Shown one piece after another: positions 12,172 through 17,943 of a stretch of DNA of 17,943 nucleotides (within the stretch, counting starts at the first letter, position 1; each line of letters opens with the position of its first letter). Both the position numbers and the translations under genes were made by a program. The notes beneath the pieces were generated by a model. The model ran no database searches. It worked only from the letters and a program-made list of their open reading frames with translations, and was not told the origin of the DNA. Location: contig DAOWCR010000004.1 of NCBI GenBank assembly GCA_030639445.1, positions 1 through 17,943 of the forward strand. Direction: 5' to 3'. The DNA comes from Dehalococcoidales bacterium (GTDB taxonomy: Bacteria > Chloroflexota > Dehalococcoidia > Dehalococcoidales > RBG-16-60-22).

Positions 12172-14631
12172 ATGAATGCTGAGCCTCTGCGGAAGATACT
12201 TGAGCTTGAGCAGAAAAAGGGTTACGTCGATTCGGCGGTATTTGGTGGTCTGGACAGGTTCCTCGGCAACTGGTCGGGTCCGGCGGAAGAGTCGATAACC
12301 GACCCTCACCTGCGGAAACTTTTTCGTAAACTGGTGGATAGCTCCGGCTATGCCTCTTTGACCAAACCGCAGCGTAAAGAGTGGGTGGATGACGTCCTGC
12401 ACCGACTGGCCGGGGCGGGAGGTGGGGAAGGGGAGGCCGCCGAACCACCGGCAAAAGTCATGACCGCCCTGCCCGGGGCCAGGAAACCGGCAGCTGGCGG
12501 ACCGCCGGCCCAGGCAGACAGCCCTGGTCTGGATTCGCCGATTACAGTTATCAAGGGCATCAGCTCCAGTTGGACAGCTAAATTTGGCAAACTGGGAGTC
12601 AAGACGGTCCGTGACCTGCTCTATTTCTTCCCGCACCGGCACCTGGACTACAGCCAGGTGAAATTCATCTCGCAGCTTGGCGAGGGCGAAGAACAGACCG
12701 TCATCGCTAACGTGTGGCAGGCCAAGGTAACCATGCTGGGGGGGCGGCGGCGGGGCACGGAAGCTATCGTGGGCGATGAGACCGGTAATATCCGGGTGGT
12801 GTGGTTCAATCAGCCCTACCTGGCGAAGAAACTGCCGACCAATACCCGGATAGTGCTCAGCGGGCGGGTCAGCCTGTTTAAGGGGCGGCCTGTCTTTGAG
12901 TCGCCAGAGTGGGAGATGGTGGAGGCCAAAGACTCAATCCACACCGGGCGCCTGGTGCCGGTCTACCCGCTGACCCAGGGCTTGCGTCCCCGGCAGGTCA
13001 GAAAACTGATGAAAGAGGTGGTTGACCAGTGGGCGTGGCAGCGGGCGGACTTCCTGCCGCCGGAGCTGCGGCAGCGCTGTGACCTGCTGGAGCTGCCGCC
13101 GGCGATAAGCCAGGCCCATTATCCGGAAGACGGGTCCTTGAAAGACAGGGCCAGGGTCAGGCTGGCTTTTGACGAGCTTTTTCTGCTCCAGCTGGGCGTA
13201 ATGAGCAAGAAGCATGACTGGCAGGCAGGCCAGCCGGACAGCGCCCTCGATACCGAGGCACCACTGCGGGAAGTTTTTCTCAAGTCTTTACCCTTTACGC
13301 TGACGGCCGCCCAGCAGAAAGTGCTTCAGGAGATACTGGCCGATTTGCAGAAGCCGCAGCCGATGTGCCGGCTGTTACAGGGGGAGGTGGGCAGCGGCAA
13401 GACGGTGGTGGCCACCGCCGCCCTGCTTACGGCCGTAGCCAACGGCTGCCAGGGAGCGTTCATGGCGCCCACCGAGATTCTGGCGGAGCAGCATTTTGCC
13501 ACCATTGACGCGCTTCTGTCCCGGACGGGACAGGCGGAAGAGAAAGAGACCTACCTGCGGAGTTACGCCGGGCTTCTGTCCCGCCCGCTGACGGTGGCGC
13601 TGCTGGTGGGTGATATCAACCAGGCGAGGAAAAAGGAGCTCCAGCAGCGCGTCCTGGAAGGTGATGTAGATATTATTATCGGCACGCATACCCTGATACA
13701 GAAAGGAATGGAGTTCCCCAGGCTGGGACTGGTGGTGGTGGACGAACAGCACCGTTTCGGGGTTAGCCAGCGCTCGGCGCTGCGGCAGAAAGGGTTCCGG
13801 CCTCACATGCTGGTGATGACGGCCACGCCCATCCCCCGCACCCTGGCGCTGACCTTATACGGTGACCTTGACCTGTCGGTCATTGACGAGCTTCCCCCCG
13901 GAAGGCAGGCGGTGAAGACCAAGTGGCTCAAACCGTGGCAGCGGAATAGCGGCTATGCTTTCTTGCGGCGCCAGGTGGCCGGCGGCCGCCAGGCTTTTAT
14001 TGTCTGCCCCCTGATTGAGGAGTCCGAGGCTATCGCCGCTCAGGCGGCGGTGGCGGAGTACCAGCGCCTGTCCCGGGAGGTCTTCCCGGACCTGAGGATG
14101 GGCTTGCTGCACGGGCGTCTTTCCGCCGGAGAAAAAGGCGAGGTGATGCACCGTTTTCGCTCCGGCGGGCTGGACATCCTGGTCTCCACACCGGTGGTGG
14201 AGGTCGGTATCGATGTGCCGAACGCCACGGTAATGCTGGTGGAAAGCGCTGACCGTTTCGGTCTCTCGCAGCTGCACCAGTTCCGGGGCCGGGTGGGGCG
14301 GGGGACAGAGCAGAGCTACTGCATGCTGCTGGCCGAGAACCCCTCCGAGGTGGCCCGGGAGAGACTTGACATAATAGAAAAAATTCAGGACGGCTTTGAG
14401 CTGGCGGAAGAGGACTTAAAACTGCGGGGTCCGGGGGAATTTTTCGGCACGCGGCAGAGCGGCCTGCCCGACCTCCGCATGGCCCGGCTTTTCGACGTGG
14501 CGCTGCTGGAACTGGCCCGCCGTGAGGCGATAAAGCTCTTCCAGGAAGACCCGACTCTGGGCATGCCGGGGCACCGCTCTCTGGCGAAAGAGCTGGTGCG
14601 GGTCTGGCCGGAGGCCGGCGAGTGGAGCTAG
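12172..14631 (+). CDS. recG: ATP-dependent DNA helicase RecG
   Basis: An 819-residue RecG, longer than the roughly 690-residue E. coli enzyme because of an N-terminal extension of about 115 residues with an acidic, Pro/Ala-rich linker. It remodels stalled replication forks and branch-migrates Holliday junctions. The wedge (OB-fold) domain lies about 150-290. Helicase motifs are Walker A GEVGSGKT (404-411), DEQH (524-527), TATPIPRTLAL after it, motif VI QFRGRVGRG (703-711), and the conserved FFGTRQSG (757-764) linking helicase and wedge. No key residue is missing. ATG 12172 lies 12 bases after the DegV stop and lacks a clear ribosome-binding site, so translation is likely coupled. Confidence 0.96.
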   Translation: MNAEPLRKILELEQKKGYVDSAVFGGLDRFLGNWSGPAEESITDPHLRKLFRKLVDSSGYASLTKPQRKEWVDDVLHRLAGAGGGEGEAAEPPAKVMTALPGARKPAAGGPPAQADSPGLDSPITVIKGISSSWTAKFGKLGVKTVRDLLYFFPHRHLDYSQVKFISQLGEGEEQTVIANVWQAKVTMLGGRRRGTEAIVGDETGNIRVVWFNQPYLAKKLPTNTRIVLSGRVSLFKGRPVFESPEWEMVEAKDSIHTGRLVPVYPLTQGLRPRQVRKLMKEVVDQWAWQRADFLPPELRQRCDLLELPPAISQAHYPEDGSLKDRARVRLAFDELFLLQLGVMSKKHDWQAGQPDSALDTEAPLREVFLKSLPFTLTAAQQKVLQEILADLQKPQPMCRLLQGEVGSGKTVVATAALLTAVANGCQGAFMAPTEILAEQHFATIDALLSRTGQAEEKETYLRSYAGLLSRPLTVALLVGDINQARKKELQQRVLEGDVDIIIGTHTLIQKGMEFPRLGLVVVDEQHRFGVSQRSALRQKGFRPHMLVMTATPIPRTLALTLYGDLDLSVIDELPPGRQAVKTKWLKPWQRNSGYAFLRRQVAGGRQAFIVCPLIEESEAIAAQAAVAEYQRLSREVFPDLRMGLLHGRLSAGEKGEVMHRFRSGGLDILVSTPVVEVGIDVPNATVMLVESADRFGLSQLHQFRGRVGRGTEQSYCMLLAENPSEVARERLDIIEKIQDGFELAEEDLKLRGPGEFFGTRQSGLPDLRMARLFDVALLELARREAIKLFQEDPTLGMPGHRSLAKELVRVWPEAGEWS

Positions 14632-14636
14632 GTGCC

Positions 14637-14670
14637 AAAATAAACATGGACCGGGAATTCCCGGCCCATG
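14637..14670 (-). terminator. Terminator between convergent recG and zinc-ribbon genes
   Basis: CATGG-A-CCGGGAATTCCCGG-C-CCATG (14645-14670) is a palindrome with one mismatch pair. Read on the minus strand it is followed by TTTATTTT (14637-14644), which suits the zinc-ribbon gene. On the plus strand no T-run follows, so for recG it would act at best as a hairpin end. Confidence 0.65.
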
Positions 14671-14707
14671 TCGGTCACCAAGTTTAAAAAAGACTATTTG
14701 CCTGTTT

Positions 14708-15016
14708 TTACCTGGATTTTACCTGGTTGTAGCAGTCGCTGCAGTAAACCGGTCTGCCCTGGCGCGGTTCGAAAGGTACTTCTGTTTCCTTGCCACACTG
14801 GTCACACACTACGGGGAACATCTGGCGCTGGGGTCGGTAGCCGTAGCCACCACCACCACCGCCGTAGCGTTCCGCTTTCCTGGTCTGACGACAGGAAGGA
14901 CAGCGTTTGGGCTCGTTGGTGTAGCCTTTGGACTGGAAAAATTCCTGTTCCTCAACGGTGAAGGCGAATTCGGCCCCGCAATCGGCACACTGGAGGGTCT
15001 TTTCTTCAAAGCTCAT
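14708..15016 (-). CDS. Double zinc-ribbon protein (CxxC-x17-CxxC domain)
   Basis: A 102-residue protein with two four-cysteine zinc ribbons. The first has Cys10/Cys13 and Cys39/Cys42 (CADC and CPSC), followed by a basic RQTRKAERYGGGGGGYGYR linker. The second has Cys71/Cys74 and Cys92/Cys95 with exactly 17 residues between the pairs, the pattern of the CxxC-x17-CxxC domain. It is probably soluble and may bind nucleic acid or protein, but no function is known for the family. ATG 15014-15016 has AGGAGGT six to seven bases upstream. Its leader of about 100 bases carries three ACCTGAGTA-type boxes, which suggests specific control. It converges on recG and is followed by a terminator. Confidence 0.87.
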   Translation of the reverse strand: MSFEEKTLQCADCGAEFAFTVEEQEFFQSKGYTNEPKRCPSCRQTRKAERYGGGGGGYGYRPQRQMFPVVCDQCGKETEVPFEPRQGRPVYCSDCYNQVKSR

Positions 15017-15064
15017 GGGATGACCTCCTCTCTCTAAATAGTTGGTTTGAGTTGGTCATCCAGA

Positions 15065-15111
15065 ACCTGAGTAAATTCAATTTACCTGAGTATATGATAA
15101 CCTTACCTGAA
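15065..15111. promoter_or_regulatory. Iterated ACCTGA boxes in the zinc-ribbon gene leader
   Basis: ACCTGAGTA occurs at 15065-15073 and 15084-15092, and ACCTGAA at 15105-15111, spaced 19 and 21 bases, close to two helical turns. GTAAATT-C-AATTTAC (15071-15085) is also a perfect dyad joining the first two boxes. A possible -10 TATACT on the minus strand overlaps the second box. This may be an operator or an RNA-binding leader. Confidence 0.5.
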
Positions 15112-15124
15112 ACCACCGGGTGAT

Positions 15125-15154
15125 AGTCTACCACTAAAGAAATCCGTTTGTCAA
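15125..15154 (-). promoter_or_regulatory. Promoter of the zinc-ribbon gene
   Basis: On the minus strand a perfect TTGACA (15149-15154), an 18-base spacer and TAGACT (15125-15130). It gives a leader of about 100 bases that contains the iterated boxes at 15065-15111. Confidence 0.6.
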
Positions 15155-15159
15155 GTGCG

Positions 15160-15191
15160 GGCGCAAACCGCGGGTTGCGCCACCCTTTTTT
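15160..15191 (+). terminator. Plus-strand terminator-like hairpin upstream of the tRNA
   Basis: GGCGCAA(A)CC (15160-15169) pairs with GGTTGCGCC (15173-15181) with one bulged A. It is followed by ACCC and then six T residues (15186-15191). The nearest plus-strand gene upstream is recG, more than 500 bases away. A second dyad, AGGCCGG-C-CCGGCCT (15196-15210), follows and abuts the tRNA promoter. Confidence 0.5.
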
Positions 15192-15211
15192 AGTGAGGCC
15201 GGCCCGGCCTC

Positions 15212-15240
15212 TTTACACTTTTCCCTTTTGGCGTTAAAAT
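15212..15240 (+). promoter_or_regulatory. tRNA-Gly promoter
   Basis: TTTACA (15212-15217), a 17-base spacer and TAAAAT (15235-15240), each 5 of 6 to consensus. Transcription would start near 15247, a few bases before the tRNA's first base at 15255. Confidence 0.75.
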
Positions 15241-15254
15241 GGATATGGCTTTAA

Positions 15255-15329
15255 GCGGGAGTAGCTCAGTGGCAGAGCATCTGCTTCCCAAGCAGAGGGT
15301 CGCGAGTTCGAGCCTCGTCTCCCGCTCCA
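15255..15329 (+). tRNA. tRNA-Gly (anticodon CCC)
   Basis: A full cloverleaf folds by eye: acceptor GCGGGAG (15255-15261) with CTCCCGC (15319-15325), D stem GCTC/GAGC, anticodon stem TCTGC/GCAGA around loop TTCCCAA with anticodon CCC at 15287-15289, and T arm GCGAG-TTCGAGC-CTCGT. The discriminator base is T (15326) and the CCA end is encoded (15327-15329). It reads GGG glycine codons. It stands alone, converging on the phosphofructokinase gene, whose stop is 11 bases away. Confidence 0.96.
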
Positions 15330-15339
15330 CTACCCGGAA

Positions 15340-16551
15340 TTAGCCCAGCTTCTTCTTGACAAAAACTCTTTTCAGATGAGCGTATTCGGTCAAGCCTGGC
15401 CGTATGAGCGGCCTGAGCCATTCCAGGAATTCCCCGGTCACGTCGTTGCCGTCCTCGTTTATGAATTCGTCGGGCACCATTCGTTTCCGATTGGCCACGC
15501 GCTCGAGCTCTACCAGGCCCGTCGTGCACTTATATTTCCTGCCGGGCATGCGTTCCAGGGTTATCATATAGCCCGATTTGCCCCGCACCGCCTGCTCGAC
15601 AGCCGCTTTTCCCGCCTGGTAGGCCTCTTTCAGTCCCACTTCAGAAGCGCACATCATGGAGACCCGCTGTACCGTTCCCGGTTTATCAAACCTCGCTTTA
15701 ATCCCGAGCCTGTCCTTTATCAAATGGCAAAGCAAGTCGGCAATTCCCCCGCGCTGAGCGTGCCCGAACGTATCGACATCCACCGCTTGCTTTGACTCGG
15801 CAAGTATCCGGCCTTCCTTGTCCCGGAGCCCTTCACAGACCGTTATCACCACATAGCCCAGTTCATCATAAACCCGTTTCACATCCACCAGAAACCTCTC
15901 CGTGTCGAAAGGGTGCTCCGGAAGGTAAATCAGGTGCGGCGGGTCGCCGGGCTTATCTCGGGCTAAAGCCGTGGCCGCCGTTAACCAGCCCGAGTCACGC
16001 CCCATGGTCTCTATGATTTTAACCCTGTCCGTGGTGTAAATCGCCTTCGTATCCAGTCCGGCATCGCGGACCGCAATGGCCAGCCATCTGGCCGCGGAAG
16101 GGTAACCCGGGCAGTGGTCCGTAGCCACCAGGTCATTGTCCACCGTTTTCGGAACCCCCATAACCCGCAGTTCATAGCCACGCTGCCTGGCCAGCTTATC
16201 CACCTTGTCGGCCGTGTCCATCGTGTCGTTGCCGCCGATAAAGAAACAATACCGGACGTTATGGGCTGGCAGAACCTCAAGTACACGGTCATATTCCTCT
16301 TCCGTTAGCTTGTAGCGGCAGGAACCGAGAGCTGAGGAGGGCGTTTGCTTCAGCCGCTCTATGGTCGCCGGGTCTTCTTTCTGCAAGTCGAGCATCTCTT
16401 CACGGAGCACGCCAAGAATCCCGTTAACCGCGCCGTAAATCCCGTCAATCTCTTCTCCATGTTTGAGCGCTTCCTGAATGATGCCGCAGCAGCTGGAGTT
16501 TATGGCGGCCGTGGGACCACCGGACTGGGCTATCAGAACATTGCCTTTCAC
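15340..16551 (-). CDS. 6-phosphofructokinase, probably pyrophosphate-dependent
   Basis: A 403-residue phosphofructokinase that phosphorylates fructose 6-phosphate to the 1,6-bisphosphate in the cytoplasm. Landmarks are QSGGPTAAIN (9-18), FIGGNDTMDTADK (104-116), GVPKTVDND (132-140) with catalytic base Asp138, IETMGRDSGWL (180-190) for substrate binding, and CEGLRD in the fructose-phosphate site. Asp109 and Lys135 occupy the positions that are both Gly in ATP-dependent enzymes (Gly104 and Gly124 of E. coli); Asp plus Lys is the established signature of PPi use, making the reaction reversible. Asn108 replaces the usual Asp, as in some known PPi-type sequences. The start is GTG (16549-16551) with AAGGTGGG just upstream. 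Biochemistry would be needed to confirm the donor. Confidence 0.9.
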   Translation of the reverse strand: MKGNVLIAQSGGPTAAINSSCCGIIQEALKHGEEIDGIYGAVNGILGVLREEMLDLQKEDPATIERLKQTPSSALGSCRYKLTEEEYDRVLEVLPAHNVRYCFFIGGNDTMDTADKVDKLARQRGYELRVMGVPKTVDNDLVATDHCPGYPSAARWLAIAVRDAGLDTKAIYTTDRVKIIETMGRDSGWLTAATALARDKPGDPPHLIYLPEHPFDTERFLVDVKRVYDELGYVVITVCEGLRDKEGRILAESKQAVDVDTFGHAQRGGIADLLCHLIKDRLGIKARFDKPGTVQRVSMMCASEVGLKEAYQAGKAAVEQAVRGKSGYMITLERMPGRKYKCTTGLVELERVANRKRMVPDEFINEDGNDVTGEFLEWLRPLIRPGLTEYAHLKRVFVKKKLG

Positions 16552-16696
16552 CTTCCCACCTTCTTTGAGTAAATTGATTCTGCGGAACCGTATGCCGATC
16601 CAAACTGCGGAGTTTTATCCAGGCAAAGTGTAGCATATTCTATGGCCAGAATCATCACCCTGCGGGGCATACGAGTTTGTTTCCGTACAGATGAAA

Positions 16697-16725
16697 TTGC
16701 AAAATTTGGTAATAAGAGATAAATT
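16697..16725 (+). promoter_or_regulatory. Candidate promoter of the kdu genes
   Basis: TTGCAA (16697-16702), a 17-base spacer and TAAATT (16720-16725), each 4 of 6 to consensus. It would give a leader of about 100 bases containing a 9-codon ORF before kduD. The gap 16552-16787 otherwise shows only an 8-base inverted repeat, CGTATGCC/GGCATACG (16589-16596 with 16666-16673). Confidence 0.4.
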
Positions 16726-16787
16726 ATTAGAGACCAAGAACATCTTCGGAGTTTATCAGGTAGAAAATTGAGCGAGGTGATAACTTC

Positions 16788-16817
16788 ATGAAGTTTTTAT
16801 TGAAGTACCGCGATTAA
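16788..16817 (+). CDS. Possible 9-residue leader peptide upstream of kduD
   Basis: GAGGTGAT (16774-16781) is a perfect 8-base match to the 16S rRNA anti-ribosome-binding sequence and lies at good spacing before ATG 16788. The ORF encodes MKFLLKYRD and stops at TAA 16815-16817, 18 bases before the kduD ATG. It could be a leader peptide that couples or attenuates kduD. Nothing about its amino acids points to a specific regulator. Confidence 0.4.
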   Translation: MKFLLKYRD

Positions 16818-16835
16818 ATAATGATGGAGGAAAAG

Positions 16836-17606
16836 ATGAGCATACTGGAGAAATTCAAGCTCGACGGTAAAACTGGCCTGGTGACCGGTTGTAAGCACGG
16901 TATCGGCCGGGCTATGACATTGGCGCTGGCCGAGGCTGGTGCTGATATCATCGGGGTTAGTGTCACTCTGGAAGAATCGGGCAGCGAGATAGAGCAGGAG
17001 GTAAAATCTCTAGGCCGAAAGTTCAGAGGCTATACCTGCGACTTTGCTGAGCGGAAGGCCCTGTACGACTTCGTCTCCCGAGTGAAGTCTGACAATCCTA
17101 TTATTGATATCCTGGTGAACAATGCGGGTACTATCATGCGCAAACCAGCGGTAGAGCACCCTGATGAGTACTGGGATAAGGTAATGGAAACTAATTTGAA
17201 CTCCCATTTTGTCATCACACGCGAGATAGGTAAGGAAATGGTGGCGAGGGGTTCGGGCAAGGTAATCTTTGTGGCTTCGATGCTGACTTTCCAAGGTGGT
17301 ATTCTAGTGCCAAGCTATGCTGCCAGCAAAGGCGGGATTGGCCAGCTGACTAAAGCACTGGCCAATGAGTGGGCAACTCATGGCGTAAATGTCAATGCCA
17401 TTGCCCCGGGTTACATCGCCACACGAGTCACGGAAGCACTACGCAATGATGCGGTACGCGGTAAATCGATTTTAGAGCGGATTCCAGCCGGGCGTTGGGG
17501 AGAGCCTGATGACCTCAAAGGTATCGTTGTCTTTCTAGCGTCGTCATCATCTGACTATATACACGGCGCTATCGTAAATGTGGACGGCGGGTGGTTGTCG
17601 AGATGA
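16836..17606 (+). CDS. kduD: 2-dehydro-3-deoxy-D-gluconate 5-dehydrogenase (KduD), SDR family
   Basis: A 256-residue classical short-chain dehydrogenase. It reduces 2,5-diketo-3-deoxygluconate (from KduI) to 2-keto-3-deoxygluconate with NAD(P)H in pectin and unsaturated-uronate breakdown. Landmarks are the Rossmann TGCKHGIG (17-24), NNAG (95-98), Asn120, Ser148, and the catalytic YAASK with Tyr161 and Lys165, then PGYIAT (191-196). The C-terminus IVNVDGGWLSR matches KduD well. The start is ATG 16836 because GGAGG (16826-16830) is 5 bases upstream; ATGs at 16821 and 16824 overlap or precede that site. The following gene is kduI, which fixes the pathway. Codon use is visibly less GC-biased than in arg and recG, so transfer is possible. 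Confidence 0.92.
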   Translation: MSILEKFKLDGKTGLVTGCKHGIGRAMTLALAEAGADIIGVSVTLEESGSEIEQEVKSLGRKFRGYTCDFAERKALYDFVSRVKSDNPIIDILVNNAGTIMRKPAVEHPDEYWDKVMETNLNSHFVITREIGKEMVARGSGKVIFVASMLTFQGGILVPSYAASKGGIGQLTKALANEWATHGVNVNAIAPGYIATRVTEALRNDAVRGKSILERIPAGRWGEPDDLKGIVVFLASSSSDYIHGAIVNVDGGWLSR

Positions 17607-17681
17607 CGGGCGCCAGCACTCCGGCTAGACTTTGGCTCTACAGGTTATTAGAATTAGATTAAGGGGGGTAGAAGGATAAAA

Positions 17682-17943
17682 ATGGAAACACGTTATTCGG
17701 TAGATAATGTCAGGTATCAACGTATGACGACCGATGAATTACGCTCGTCATTGCTAGTCGACCATTTGTTTCAGCAGGCAGAAATCACGCTCCTGTATTC
17801 AAATGTTGACCGTGTAATCATTGGTTCGGCGGCACCGGTGGAACGGAAGCTGACTCTTTCTTCAGCCAAAGAGCTGGCTGCGGAGTATTTCACACAGCGT
17901 CGCGAGGTCGGGGTGATCAACGTAGGAGGACGCGGGAAGATAA
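17682..17943 (+). CDS. kduI: 5-dehydro-4-deoxy-D-glucuronate isomerase (KduI), 5' part cut by window end
   Basis: The frame is open from ATG 17682 to the last base, giving 87 residues of an enzyme that is normally about 275 long. It begins METRYSVDNVRYQRM and contains LLVDHLFQQAEITLLYSNVD, RVIIGSAAP, AAEYFTQRREVGVINVGG. These match the N-terminal half of KduI: the L(F)-x-LxYSxVDRxIxG and YFxxRRExGxINxGG patterns. The cupin metal site lies beyond the window. KduI isomerises 5-keto-4-deoxyuronate to 2,5-diketo-3-deoxygluconate, the substrate of KduD. GAAGGAT is 5-7 bases before the ATG. It starts 75 bases after kduD on the same strand, so the two are probably co-transcribed. Confidence 0.9.
   Translation, partial: METRYSVDNVRYQRMTTDELRSSLLVDHLFQQAEITLLYSNVDRVIIGSAAPVERKLTLSSAKELAAEYFTQRREVGVINVGGRGKI

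Noticed and set aside
14030..14647. 205-residue minus-strand open frame over the recG 3' end.
   Set aside because: The RecG frame carries all helicase motifs there; the antisense translation is Pro/Arg/Ser-rich and resembles no protein.

Overview
The window looks like a GC-rich bacterial chromosome with a low-GC tail. My best guess is a Chloroflexota (Dehalococcoidia-like) genome, probably from an environmental assembly. This rests on gene style: a zinc-ribbon protein with a CxxC-x17-CxxC domain, a free-standing pyruvate-kinase C-terminal-like protein beside a PPC/DUF296 protein, a long RecG, and many G-rich palindromic intergenic repeats. It is an inference, not a measurement.

Layout. (1) 24-778, minus: a toxin-first HigBA-type toxin-antitoxin pair. 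(2) 1096-1902, plus: an alpha/beta hydrolase, preceded by a possible short terminated RNA. (3) 2246-4146, minus: a three-gene operon of fumarylacetoacetate-hydrolase-family enzyme, pyruvate-kinase C-terminal-like protein and PPC/DUF296 protein, with a very good promoter at one end and an intrinsic terminator at the other. (4) 4635-8112, plus: arginine genes argJ, argB and argD. Blocks of palindromic repeats lie upstream of argJ and between argB and argD. (5) 8157-9068, plus: a membrane-anchored hydrolase-like protein. (6) 9380-14631: rpmB on minus, divergent from fakA (DAK2), a DegV/FakB-type protein and recG on plus. This resembles the Firmicute rpmB-yloV-recG neighbourhood. (7) 14708-15016, minus: a double zinc-ribbon protein with an unusual repeated leader. 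(8) 15255-15329: tRNA-Gly(CCC). (9) 15340-16551, minus: a phosphofructokinase with the residues of the pyrophosphate-dependent type. (10) 16788-17943, plus: a 9-codon leader ORF, kduD, and the 5' part of kduI, cut by the window edge.

How the genes work together. ArgJ, ArgB and ArgD are consecutive or cyclic steps of ornithine synthesis through N-acetylated intermediates. FakA and the DegV-type protein should phosphorylate exogenous fatty acids for phospholipid synthesis. KduI and KduD convert unsaturated-uronate breakdown products to 2-keto-3-deoxygluconate. The PPi-type phosphofructokinase serves glycolysis or gluconeogenesis. The FAH/PK-C/PPC operon has no pathway I can assign.

The most striking unlisted signals are these: promoters whose -10 box sits 6-7 bases before the ATG (leaderless mRNAs); a nested-hairpin block at 4302-4444 closed by a perfect 12-base inverted repeat; iterated ACCTGAGTA boxes in the zinc-ribbon gene leader; and tiny ORFs with very strong ribosome-binding sites at 1967-2071 and 16788-16817.
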